From contig JAACUG010000087.1 in NCBI GenBank assembly GCA_009993045.1, positions 1-58,143 of the forward strand: a DNA stretch of 58,143 bases. Direction: 5' to 3'. This DNA is from Cyanobacteria bacterium CG_2015-22_32_23 (GTDB lineage: Bacteria; Cyanobacteriota; Cyanobacteriia; Cyanobacteriales; Cyanobacteriaceae). Positions 38,155-47,066 of this stretch are shown here, one piece after another. Each line of letters begins with the position of its first letter. The first letter of the stretch is position 1. Made by a program: the position numbers and the translations under genes. The notes under the pieces were generated by a model. It had not been told where the DNA came from. It saw only the letters and a program-made list of their open reading frames with translations, and searched no databases.

Positions 38155-38823
38155 TTACAAAGGACCAGAAATCCCTTGTTTACGGATTAAGAGGAAGTGT
38201 AATAACATGAATACTGCCATTAACCAAGGTAAAACAAAGGTATGAATGGTATAGAAACGAGTTAAAGTAGCTTGACCTACACTTGCACCACCTCTTAAAA
38301 GTTCTACCATTTGATCACCCACTACAGGAATAGCCGCAGGTACACCAGAAACGATTTTAACCGCCCAATAACCCACTTGATCCCAAGGTAAGGAATAACC
38401 AGTTACACCGAAAGAAACGGTAATTACTGCCATAGTTACCCCCACAACCCAAGTTAACTCACGAGGTTTTTTGAAACCACCAGTTAAATAAACACGGAAT
38501 ACATGGAGAATTAACATTAATACCATCATACTAGCTGACCAGCGATGGATAGAACGAATCAACCAACCGAAGTTAACTTCATTCATAATAAATTGAACAG
38601 AAGAAAAGGCTTCGGTAACAGTGGGTTTGTAGTAAAAAGTCATAGCAAACCCCGTTGCAAACTGAATTAAGAAGCAAGTTAGGGTAATTCCGCCTAAGCA
38701 ATAAAAAATATTGACGTGGGGGGGAACATATTTGCTACTAATATCATCGGAAATCGCTTCTATTTCTAGGCGATCATTAAACCATTTATAAACAGGAGAA
38801 TCGGTTACTTGTTTAGTAAACAT
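38155..38823 (-). CDS. petB: Cytochrome b6
   Basis: This 222-residue protein is the b-type cytochrome of the b6f complex, with four membrane helices. Heme ligands are His93, His107, His194 and His209, and Cys42 anchors the extra heme c; these equal 86, 100, 187, 202 and Cys35 in the usual plant numbering, the shift of seven coming from the longer cyanobacterial N-terminus. [17 protein letters not shown] marks the quinol pocket. It precedes petD on the minus strand. No strong Shine-Dalgarno is visible before the ATG. Confidence 0.98.
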   Translation of the reverse strand: MFTKQVTDSPVYKWFNDRLEIEAISDDISSKYVPPHVNIFYCLGGITLTCFLIQFATGFAMTFYYKPTVTEAFSSVQFIMNEVNFGWLIRSIHRWSASMMVLMLILHVFRVYLTGGFKKPRELTWVVGVTMAVITVSFGVTGYSLPWDQVGYWAVKIVSGVPAAIPVVGDQMVELLRGGASVGQATLTRFYTIHTFVLPWLMAVFMLLHFLLIRKQGISGPL

Positions 38824-39199
38824 TAAGCCGTGAACTTTTAAGGATTATTTATGTACAGTGATTTTTAAATCAATATTTGAGACATTCTCTTACTTTCGTG
38901 GAGAGATTTTTTGCTTTGGTGCAAATACGGTTAGTCTTACCGTTTAATAACCATAAATCTCAGTTTTGAAGATCTATAGAATTAGTCAATTGAATTATAT
39001 CATGACGTTGTAGCAAGATCTGACATCATTAACAATGGTAATGGTGGGATCTTTTACTACATAAAATTTAACATATCTTTAAGGTTCATCGCAATAACCA
39101 GAGGTTTTTTATTCCAAATTATTGCTTTTAAAACTATTAATTCACTGTAAACTAAAATTGTAAAGTAGTTTTTGCTCAATGTAATCTTATAGAGGAATA
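38824..39199. other. Divergent intergenic region between petB and the ComFB gene
   Basis: This 376-bp stretch holds no gene. It must contain the promoters for petB (leftward) and the ComFB gene (rightward). The one clear structure is a long hairpin at 39015-39053, listed separately. AGAGGA at 39191-39196 is a ribosome-binding site for the ComFB gene. I cannot name a transcription start with confidence. Confidence 0.6.
39015..39053 (+). promoter_or_regulatory. Long two-part hairpin in the petB/comFB spacer
   Basis: CATCATTA (39024-39031) pairs with TAATGGTG (39039-39046), all eight bases including one G-U, around the loop ACAATGG. Outside it AAGATC (39015-39020) pairs with GATCTT (39048-39053). 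TTTT overlaps the end. It may be a leader structure or attenuator for the ComFB gene, or the terminator of a short RNA. Confidence 0.45.
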
Positions 39200-39739
39200 A
39201 TGGAAATCAATCAAATTGTTAATCAAGCATTGGAAACAGGATATTTGACTCCCACCATGGAAGCGGAAGTAGGAAAATTATGTGAAACATCCTCTGAGTT
39301 ATCTTTAGAAGAATATGTAGCATTAGATAAACTGATGGGTGCATTACTCACGGGAGAGGTTTTAGCGATGCCTCGTAAACAATTTATTAATGTTATGGAA
39401 GAATTAGTGGTTAGTGAGGTGATTTCTAGGGTTGCGGAAATTGAAACTAGCAGTAGTCGATTATTAGATGTTGGAGATATTTCTGCTTATGCCCTTAACC
39501 GTTTACCTCCCCTGTATGCTACCACTGAAGAAGGAGCTAATTTTCAAAGAGAGAAAGCCAAAGAAGAATTAAAAAACTTTATTGTTGAACAAGTAGAGCA
39601 ATCTATTTCATTATATCTTGACCGTCCTGAATTTTATCCAGAAAGACACGCTATTAATAAAAGCAAACCCTCTGACAGTGTTTTTACTCAAGTAACTCAA
39701 TTATTACAATCTCAGGCTTCTAATTATGAAACACATTAA
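39200..39739 (+). CDS. ComFB family protein
   Basis: This 179-residue protein matches the ComFB (late competence) family: the central NVMEELVVSEVISRV segment and DVGDISAYALNRLPPLY (about residues 90-106) are its hallmarks. Cyanobacterial ComFB-type proteins, such as Synechocystis CdgR, have been reported as receptors of cyclic dinucleotides controlling cell size and motility or competence. The N-terminal 1-60 is helical and acidic. A Shine-Dalgarno (AGAGGA) precedes the ATG. It is 24 bp upstream of the copper ATPase gene and on its strand, so cotranscription is possible. Ligand binding here is inferred. Confidence 0.85.
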   Translation: MEINQIVNQALETGYLTPTMEAEVGKLCETSSELSLEEYVALDKLMGALLTGEVLAMPRKQFINVMEELVVSEVISRVAEIETSSSRLLDVGDISAYALNRLPPLYATTEEGANFQREKAKEELKNFIVEQVEQSISLYLDRPEFYPERHAINKSKPSDSVFTQVTQLLQSQASNYETH

Positions 39740-39763
39740 CTTTAACAATAAATATAATTTAAC

Positions 39764-42124
39764 ATGGTTTCTTTAAGTTTAACTTCTCCCTTCCTAAAAC
39801 AAACAATACCTTCTATCGATACCATCACTTTAGATATAGATGGCATGAAATGTGGTGGTTGTGTCAAATCAGTAGAAAAACAAATCAGTCAACATCAAGG
39901 AATTATTTGTGCCAATGTCAATCTAATGACTTCTGTCGCTTTGGTAGAATATCAAGTAGGTGTTGTGGAATTAGAAACTATCGCCCAAAAACTGACAAAT
40001 CTCGGTTTTCCTACCCAAGTAAGATTAAAAGACGAAACACAGGAAAATCAAAAATTAATTATTCACCAAAAAAGATTATCGGCTAAAAAAAATCAACAAT
40101 ATCTTTTAATCAGTGCTGCTTTTCTTTTACTATTTTCTACCATCGGACATTTACATCATTTAGGTTTACATCCTTGGCATTGGTTAACTAATATTTGGTT
40201 TCATTGGGGTTTAGCTACCGCTAGTTTACTAATTCCGGGTAGAGAAATTTTACTTAACGGTTGGCAGGGTTTATGGCAAAGAAAACCTAATATGAATAGT
40301 TTAGTGGGTATTGGTGCGATTTGTGCTTATATAGCTAGTTGTATCGCACTCATTTTCCCTGAATTGGGTTGGGAATGTTTTTTTGATGAGCCAGTCATGT
40401 TACTTGGATTTATCTTTTTAGGTAAAGTATTAGAGTCAACCGCTAGAAATAAGGCTGTAGATTCTTTGGAAGCATTACTTAGTTTACGCCCTCAATTTGC
40501 GCGTTTAGTGGGTAAAATTAATTCTAATCAAGATCAAGGTTTACAAATTCCAGCCTTACAAGTTAAGCCTACGGAGTGGGTAAGAGTGTTATCAGGGGAG
40601 CAATTTCCCGTTGATGGTATTATTATCGAAGGTGAAACTACCGTTGATGAATCTTTACTCACGGGGGAATCTTTACCTACTTTCAAAAGTGTTGGCGAAA
40701 AAGTCTGTGCAGGAACAATTAATCATGGCAATATGGTAATTGTGGAAGCCGTCACCGATGGTAAAAATACTCTTCTCAGTCAAATTATTGCTACCGTTGA
40801 AGCCGCTCAAACTCGTAAACCACCAGTGCAAAAGTTCGCTGATACTGTTTCTAGTTATTTTACTTATTTTATCATTGCGACGGCCTTTTTTACCTTTAGT
40901 TTTTGGTATTTTTGGGGCACACAAATTTGGTCAAATATAGTTATAGAATTAGATACTACTAAAATTATTCTCAGCCTCAAGTTAGCGATTAATGTTCTTG
41001 TGATAGCGTGTCCGTGTGCTTTAGGTTTAGCTACACCCACAGCGATTTTAGTAGGCACAACCCTAGGTGCAGAAAATGGGTTGTTAATTAAAGGCGGCGA
41101 TGTGTTAGAACAAGTTAAGAACTTAAAAACCATCGTCTTTGATAAAACAGGAACTCTTACTCAAGGATACTTAGAAATTACTGATATATTCTCTTATTAT
41201 CCAGATAAATTTTCCGAAGATAAAATATTACAAATTGCCGCTAGTTTAGAAATTGTGGCTAATCATCCTCTAGCTGAAACTATCCTTAAAAAAGCCCAAA
41301 AACTCAACCTAGAAATTCTTGATAATCAAAAGTTAGAAAATTGTCACGGTAAAGGAGTAAAAGGAATTATCACGCCATTTATCGATTGCTTTTATTTAGG
41401 TAATCAGTCATGGTTAAGGGAAAATAATATTATGGTTAATGATGTCACAGTTAATCAAGTTAAATCCTTACAAACACAAGGTAAAACAGTAATTTATTTA
41501 GCCCAAAATACTACTATTATCGGTTTTATTGCCCTTGGAGATACCCTCAGACAAGATGCGAAACAAACCATTGATACCCTAGAAAAAATGGGTTTAGAAG
41601 TAATTATGATGAGTGGTGATCAACCTGAAACAGCTACATATATAGCTCAACAATTGGCTATCAAAACTTATTATGGCGGTGTCACTCCTCAAGGAAAAAG
41701 CGCTTTAATCAAACAAATACAACAAGAAAACCCTGATAAAATAGTGGTGATGATAGGTGACGGCGTTAATGATGCACCTGCCATGACAACCGCTCAATTT
41801 TCCATTGCTATGACTAATGGTGCACAAGTAGCCATTAAAACTGCTGAAATCATCCTCACTAGAGGCAAATTAAGTGATGTCATCACGGCTATTCATTTAA
41901 GTCAAATTACCCTCACAAAAATTCAACAGAATCTTTTTTGGGCATTAAGTTATAATCTTATAGCCATACCTTTGGCGGGAGGGTTTTTACTTCCTTCTTT
42001 TCACTTGCTATTAAATCCTGCTATTTCTGGTGCTTTAATGGCATTAAGTTCCATTATTGTTGTTACTAATTCTTTATTATTAAAATCCCAATTTCGTCGT
42101 TTTCAAAAGTTACTAGCAGGTTAA
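39764..42124 (+). CDS. Copper-type P1B ATPase (CtaA/PacS family)
   Basis: This 786-residue metal pump has an N-terminal heavy-metal domain with GMKCGGC (Cys30, Cys33), then eight membrane segments. The ion-binding CPC motif is in VIACPCALGLATP (about residue 417), TGES in the actuator domain, the phosphorylated aspartate in DKTGTLTQG (about 460) and GDGVNDAPAM near the C-terminus. CPC indicates Cu+ or Ag+. Cyanobacteria normally have CtaA (cytoplasmic membrane) and PacS (thylakoid), which feed copper to plastocyanin and oxidase; the GGC motif and a histidine-rich HLHHLGLHPWHW stretch hint at CtaA, but I cannot decide. Confidence 0.92.
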   Translation: MVSLSLTSPFLKQTIPSIDTITLDIDGMKCGGCVKSVEKQISQHQGIICANVNLMTSVALVEYQVGVVELETIAQKLTNLGFPTQVRLKDETQENQKLIIHQKRLSAKKNQQYLLISAAFLLLFSTIGHLHHLGLHPWHWLTNIWFHWGLATASLLIPGREILLNGWQGLWQRKPNMNSLVGIGAICAYIASCIALIFPELGWECFFDEPVMLLGFIFLGKVLESTARNKAVDSLEALLSLRPQFARLVGKINSNQDQGLQIPALQVKPTEWVRVLSGEQFPVDGIIIEGETTVDESLLTGESLPTFKSVGEKVCAGTINHGNMVIVEAVTDGKNTLLSQIIATVEAAQTRKPPVQKFADTVSSYFTYFIIATAFFTFSFWYFWGTQIWSNIVIELDTTKIILSLKLAINVLVIACPCALGLATPTAILVGTTLGAENGLLIKGGDVLEQVKNLKTIVFDKTGTLTQGYLEITDIFSYYPDKFSEDKILQIAASLEIVANHPLAETILKKAQKLNLEILDNQKLENCHGKGVKGIITPFIDCFYLGNQSWLRENNIMVNDVTVNQVKSLQTQGKTVIYLAQNTTIIGFIALGDTLRQDAKQTIDTLEKMGLEVIMMSGDQPETATYIAQQLAIKTYYGGVTPQGKSALIKQIQQENPDKIVVMIGDGVNDAPAMTTAQFSIAMTNGAQVAIKTAEIILTRGKLSDVITAIHLSQITLTKIQQNLFWALSYNLIAIPLAGGFLLPSFHLLLNPAISGALMALSSIIVVTNSLLLKSQFRRFQKLLAG

Positions 42125-42274
42125 ACCATTTTTATCCATCAAAAATAAAAGTGAAAAAAATACCCATCAGAAATATAATTATTCCGTACTTAAGTATTTT
42201 TCTTAAACTAAAAGAAAACTCATTAACTTTATTAAAACTTTTTATTTATTCTCATCTTTACTTAAGCGTTAAGA

Positions 42275-42715
42275 ATGCCACATAATTCAGCACAACCTCA
42301 CAAAGCTCATATTTTAGTCGTCGAAGATGATACAGGCAGACGAGAAATTTTGCTTAGAAAAAGTAAATATTCTATCGGTAGAGCGCAACAATCTGATATT
42401 AGGATTCATTCTCCTTTTGTTTCTCGATACCATGCTACTATAATCCGACAATTTGATGATCAAGGTTATACTTATTATGAAATTTTAGATGGCGATGGAC
42501 ATAAAATTTTTAGTGCCAATGGTATTCTTGTTAATGGCCGAAAAGTTAATAATCAACAACTTAAAAATGGTGATAAAGTTATTTTTGGCCCTCAAATATT
42601 TATCATATATCAACATTGTCCCAGAGATATTTTTCCCTCTTTACCTCCTGATGACCCTTTTGATATTACATTAATAGATCCTGCAATGATGGGTAGTGAA
42701 TGGGAAGATAATTGA
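42275..42715 (+). CDS. FHA domain protein
   Basis: This 146-residue protein is mostly one forkhead-associated domain: KYSIGRAQQSDIRIHSPFVS RYHA is split here into GRAQQSDI (about 36-43) and SRYHA (about 50-54), with NGILVNGRKV (about 87-96) completing the phosphothreonine-binding site. Such proteins bind phosphorylated partners in Ser/Thr kinase signalling. It stands alone, 150 bp after the copper ATPase, with a short acidic tail (DPFDITLIDPAMM). No kinase gene is nearby in the window. The partner is unknown. Confidence 0.9.
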   Translation: MPHNSAQPHKAHILVVEDDTGRREILLRKSKYSIGRAQQSDIRIHSPFVSRYHATIIRQFDDQGYTYYEILDGDGHKIFSANGILVNGRKVNNQQLKNGDKVIFGPQIFIIYQHCPRDIFPSLPPDDPFDITLIDPAMMGSEWEDN

Positions 42716-42871
42716 TAAATCTTTTTTTCTAGCTTTTTTATTTACTTATAATTTCATTAACAATTCAAAAAAATATTATAATAATTTCTGAATATTATTT
42801 TATTTATCACTAACTATTTAGGATTGTTATATTCTCTCTTTTTTTGTTCAGTCTCATACTATATTATTAGA

Positions 42872-44878
42872 ATGTCTAAAATTTTTACTGATTATCAACC
42901 ACTTAATTTTATTACTATTACGGAAGAAAATGCTTTAAAAATTGAATCTTTAGTGAAAATTACTGATGGGGTTTTATGGTTGCCTGAAAAGCTAAATAAT
43001 AATTTCCAAAACTCTATTTTATCCTCAGAAAAAAAAGAAAATAAATTATATCAATATTATCATACTTCTTTAGCAAAACATTTAGCTAATATTTGGGAGG
43101 ATTCTCAAGGAATTATCTTTTGTCTAACTCTGGGGGCAGTGGTGCGTTTAATCTCTCCTTTACTAACCAATAAAGAACAAGATCCTGCTATTATAGTTAT
43201 TGATCCTCATACTAAATATGTTATCAGTTTATTAGGCGGACATCAAGCTCATGGGGATAAATTAACTGAATTAATTGCCCATCAACTAGAAGCAAAACCC
43301 ATAATTACCAGTGCTTCTTTTAATCTTAATTTACCTCCTATTGATACTTTTGGTTATATATTTGGTTGGGAAAAAGGCCATGGTGATTGGACACAAGTTA
43401 GTGCTAATATTGCTCGTAATCAAATTACTTTAATTAAACAAGATGTTGGTTTAAATTGGTGGCAAAATTCTTTACCTTCCTCTCATAGTTTTATTTTTGA
43501 AAATAACACAATAATTGATAATAATAATTTAGATAATTTTTCCTCCCCTTTCTTAAATCAAAAACAAAAAAATAATCTTCCTTTATCAATAGAAGAAAAA
43601 GAAACAATAATAAATAATTCTTCTATCAACGCAATGGTTTATATTGGTGCAAAAAAAACTCCTGATGTCAATATTCCTTGTATAAGTTGGCATCCCAGAG
43701 TTTTATGGGTGGGAATTGGTTGTGAAAGAGATACTTCTCCTTCTTTAATTCAATCTGCGGTGACAAAAGTTTTTCATGAGTATAATTTAGAATTAAAAGC
43801 CATCGCCTCTTTCGCTACTATCAATATCAAAAGTGACGAAGTCGGTATTTTAGCCTTAGCTGATAAATGGCATTTACCCCTTAAAACTTTTAACAGTGAA
43901 GAATTAAAGGAAATTTCTGTACTCAATCCATCGAGTATTGTTAAGAAAGAAGTCGGTACACCTAGTGTTGCGGAGGCTTCCGCTTTAAAAGCGGCTTTAT
44001 CTCCTAATTTACCAGAAAATCAACTAAAATCTCCTCATTTAATTGTACCTAAACAAATTATCCGTGAGGAAGGAAAAAAAGGTGCAGTTACTGTGGCGAT
44101 CGCCCAATCAATGTTAGAATATAATCCTCATGATGGTAAATTATATCTTATTGGTACAGGGCCAGGGAGTATTGAATATCTTACCTCAAGGGCGAAAACT
44201 GCCTTGAGAGAAGCAGATATAATCATTGGTTATGGTTTATATATTGACTTGATTAAAAGTTTATTACGCCCCGAGCAAATGATTGAAAAATCTAAAATTA
44301 CTCAAGAAGTACAAAGAGCAGAAAGAGCGATTGAGTTGGCAAAATGGGGGTTGAAAGTAGCAGTAATTTCATCAGGAGATTGCGGTATTTACGGCATGGC
44401 AGGATTAGTTTTAGAAATTTTGCAAAATCAGAGATGGAATGGTAAACAACCATTAGTAGAAGTGATTTCTGGCATAACAGCCTTACAAAGTGTAGCCGCA
44501 AAAATTGGCTCACCTTTAATGCACGACTTTTGCGCTATCAGCCTTAGTGATTTATTAACTCCTTGGGATGTTATTGAAAAACGAATCATCGCTGCCGCCT
44601 CTGCTGATTTTATCACGGCTATTTATAATCCTCGCTCTTTGTCTCGCACTGAGCAAATTATCTCAACTCAAGCTATTTTTTTACAACATCGTAATCCTAA
44701 CACCCCCGTAGCTATCGCACGTTCAGTTACAAGAGATGACGAAAATATTATTATCACCACCCTCGCAGAAATGCTGAATCATCCCATTGATATGTTAACT
44801 ACGATTATGATAGGTAACAGTAGTACTAAACGTTACCATGATTTATTGATTACTCCTAGGGGATATTTAAAAAATTAA
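42872..44878 (+). CDS. cbiG-cobJ: Fused cobalt-precorrin-5A hydrolase / precorrin-3B C17-methyltransferase
   Basis: From the ATG at 42872 the product has 668 residues; an in-frame TTG 48 bp upstream adds a hydrophobic extension and is rejected. The N-terminal part (1-about 395) is CbiG, with LLGGHQAHGDKLTELIA and WVGIGCERDTSP. The C-terminal part (about 424-668) is a CobJ/CbiH tetrapyrrole methylase, with LYLIGTGPGSIEYLTSRA and SSGDCGIYGMAG. Both act in corrin ring contraction on the way to (pseudo)cobalamin. Such fusions are common in cyanobacteria. It converges with tldD, with only 11 bp between the stop codons. Confidence 0.93.
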   Translation: MSKIFTDYQPLNFITITEENALKIESLVKITDGVLWLPEKLNNNFQNSILSSEKKENKLYQYYHTSLAKHLANIWEDSQGIIFCLTLGAVVRLISPLLTNKEQDPAIIVIDPHTKYVISLLGGHQAHGDKLTELIAHQLEAKPIITSASFNLNLPPIDTFGYIFGWEKGHGDWTQVSANIARNQITLIKQDVGLNWWQNSLPSSHSFIFENNTIIDNNNLDNFSSPFLNQKQKNNLPLSIEEKETIINNSSINAMVYIGAKKTPDVNIPCISWHPRVLWVGIGCERDTSPSLIQSAVTKVFHEYNLELKAIASFATINIKSDEVGILALADKWHLPLKTFNSEELKEISVLNPSSIVKKEVGTPSVAEASALKAALSPNLPENQLKSPHLIVPKQIIREEGKKGAVTVAIAQSMLEYNPHDGKLYLIGTGPGSIEYLTSRAKTALREADIIIGYGLYIDLIKSLLRPEQMIEKSKITQEVQRAERAIELAKWGLKVAVISSGDCGIYGMAGLVLEILQNQRWNGKQPLVEVISGITALQSVAAKIGSPLMHDFCAISLSDLLTPWDVIEKRIIAAASADFITAIYNPRSLSRTEQIISTQAIFLQHRNPNTPVAIARSVTRDDENIIITTLAEMLNHPIDMLTTIMIGNSSTKRYHDLLITPRGYLKN

Positions 44879-44889
44879 TTATTCATTAT

Positions 44890-46272
44890 CTATAACTCTC
44901 CTCCAACAACTACATTATTAATTCGTAAACTAGGGCCACCACAACCTACAGGTAAACCACTTTGCCCACCTTTACCACAACCGCCAGATTCATCCCAATA
45001 AAAATCATCCCCAACAGCTTCAATGTTAGCTAAAGTTTTAAACACATTACCAGACAAAGTAACATTCTTGACAGGTTCAGCAATCTTACCATCACGAATC
45101 ATCCATGCTTCTCCCGCACTAAAAGTAAACATTTCACCGTTAGTCATACCTCCCAACCAGTTAGCGGCATAAACTCCTTCTTTAATATTGGTAAATAAAT
45201 CCTTCACAGGAGTTTTTCCCCTCGCAATCCAAGTATTCGTCATTCTGACAATAGGAGGATAATGATAGTTTAAACATCTTGCGTTACCAGTGGGTTTTTC
45301 ACTCAATTTTCCAGCAGTTTCACGGGAATGTAAACGCCCCACTAAAACACCGTCTTTAATTAACTGCGTAGTAGTAGCAGGTGTACCTTCATCATCATAA
45401 TAATAACTCCCTCGGTGTCCTTCAGGCATTGCACCGTCAAAAATTTGTAAAAATTCTTCTCCAAATTTGCGCCCCATCGTCATTACTTCTAATAAATCAG
45501 GGTTTTCATATGCCATATCCGCTTCGGATAAATGCCCAAAGGCTTCATGTACAAATAAACCTGTTAAAACAGGATCTATTACTACTTCATAAGTACCACC
45601 TTTTACTGACGGTAAAGTTAAGGCATTAATTCCCCGTTTGGCAGCACTTTCTACTTGTATATCTAAATTAGTTAAATCTTCATAACCTCGTCTTGTGCCT
45701 GTAGTTTCTCTACCCGTTTGCACGGATTCACCATTTTTCCCTGTGGCGCTAAACCTCATTTCACAGTCTATCCATGATTGTTCAATCATACTACCTTCTG
45801 ATGTCGCTAGTAAAATTGTTTGCTGACTATCTCTGTAACTGACAGTTGATGTAGTAACTTTTTCGTTATATTGGGCTAAAATACTATTATAGTGATGACA
45901 TAGTTGTTTTTTGTCAAAAAGAGGAATTAGACGAGGATTAGAGCCTGTTAATGGTAACTGACAGGTTATTTGTATAGGAGAAACAGGGGCTAAAATCGTT
46001 TCATCCTCTCCCACTAACAAAGCGGAATGGATGGCATCTTCAATCCTTGCGGTTATTTGAGTCAAATCATTGAAAGTAGAAAAACCCCAACCACCTTTAA
46101 AACAAGCCCTAACTTGCCCTCCCAGAGAGATTCCTTCGCTTAAAGTTTCTGTTTGATTATTTCGCAAAACAATATTACTACCCTCGGCTTTCTCTAATCT
46201 GATACTTAAAAAATCCACACGATTACGATAAATCTTAATTAAATCTGACAGTTGATTGCTGTAGTCTTGCAT
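44890..46272 (-). CDS. tldD: TldD-type metalloprotease
   Basis: This 460-residue protein has the HEXXXH zinc motif as HEAFGH (residues 242-247) and a glycine/cysteine-rich C-terminus (GGCGKGGQSGLPVGCGG). TldD usually pairs with TldE to cleave peptides, for example in microcin maturation. No tldE is adjacent, although a second gene elsewhere is expected. It is 17 bp downstream of the phosphorylase gene 46289-46957 on the same strand, so the two may be cotranscribed. The natural substrate is unknown. Confidence 0.93.
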   Translation of the reverse strand: MQDYSNQLSDLIKIYRNRVDFLSIRLEKAEGSNIVLRNNQTETLSEGISLGGQVRACFKGGWGFSTFNDLTQITARIEDAIHSALLVGEDETILAPVSPIQITCQLPLTGSNPRLIPLFDKKQLCHHYNSILAQYNEKVTTSTVSYRDSQQTILLATSEGSMIEQSWIDCEMRFSATGKNGESVQTGRETTGTRRGYEDLTNLDIQVESAAKRGINALTLPSVKGGTYEVVIDPVLTGLFVHEAFGHLSEADMAYENPDLLEVMTMGRKFGEEFLQIFDGAMPEGHRGSYYYDDEGTPATTTQLIKDGVLVGRLHSRETAGKLSEKPTGNARCLNYHYPPIVRMTNTWIARGKTPVKDLFTNIKEGVYAANWLGGMTNGEMFTFSAGEAWMIRDGKIAEPVKNVTLSGNVFKTLANIEAVGDDFYWDESGGCGKGGQSGLPVGCGGPSLRINNVVVGGEL

Positions 46273-46288
46273 TTTTAAGAATAAATAA

Positions 46289-46957
46289 TTAGGAATTAAT
46301 AATTGTTAATTGTTGACTGATTTTTTCTAAGGTTTTTAAACTGATAAGAGCGTTTTTAATTAATTTTAGCGCTTTAATTGGTTCTTTTAGAAAAGCCATA
46401 GTCATTTTAAGAATATCTAGTTTTCCTTCTGAATTAATTGCACCATTTAAATCTGGTAAATTATCATTATAATTGTCACTAATAATTCTAATGATTGATA
46501 CTGACTGAAAATAACTCATAACAGCATAAGTTTCCATATCTACAATATCACAGTTAGATAATTTATTTAAAGCTAATTTTTCTGTAGAAGAATGAATTAA
46601 ATTATCTGTAGTTAAACCCTTTGCTAAAGAAACATTTAATTTATTTTTAAGATAATTAGTTAAATCATAATCACAATATTTAGTATCTAATTTACCATCT
46701 TTATGTAAATAGCTACAACTTTCATAAATTAAAACTTCTCCAACTTTATAACTAGAAGATAAACTACCACCTAAACCGATTAAAATAATCGAAGATTCTG
46801 GTAAATGTTGAGATTTTAGAAATTGATTAACAGCTTTAATACCTATGGGTAAAAGAATAATTTTGTCAAGTAACTGATGATTTAATAATCCTTTTTTCAC
46901 CCTTTGATATTCAGCACCATTACAGACTAAGATTAAAATATTGTCTTGATTAATCAT
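46289..46957 (-). CDS. Nucleoside phosphorylase superfamily protein
   Basis: From the ATG at 46957 the product has 222 residues; a TTG four codons upstream is the only alternative. IILIGLGGSLSSSYKVGEVL (about 57-76) resembles the GxAG..p...vGDvv segment of purine/MTA phosphorylases, and IVDMETYAV (about 140-148) the DMEs(a/e)a base-site motif. It could be a nucleosidase or the hopanoid-associated phosphorylase type. The usual GSAG motif is modified to GLGGS. It lies just upstream of tldD on the same strand. The substrate is unclear. Confidence 0.75.
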   Translation of the reverse strand: MINQDNILILVCNGAEYQRVKKGLLNHQLLDKIILLPIGIKAVNQFLKSQHLPESSIILIGLGGSLSSSYKVGEVLIYESCSYLHKDGKLDTKYCDYDLTNYLKNKLNVSLAKGLTTDNLIHSSTEKLALNKLSNCDIVDMETYAVMSYFQSVSIIRIISDNYNDNLPDLNGAINSEGKLDILKMTMAFLKEPIKALKLIKNALISLKTLEKISQQLTIINS

Positions 46958-47066
46958 TATTAAGTACAAAAATTAATATTTAAAAAATTATATTGTTAAA
47001 GTAAATTACCCATAAAAATTATAATCTTAATCATATTAACTATCTCATCTTTTTTATAAATTAATT

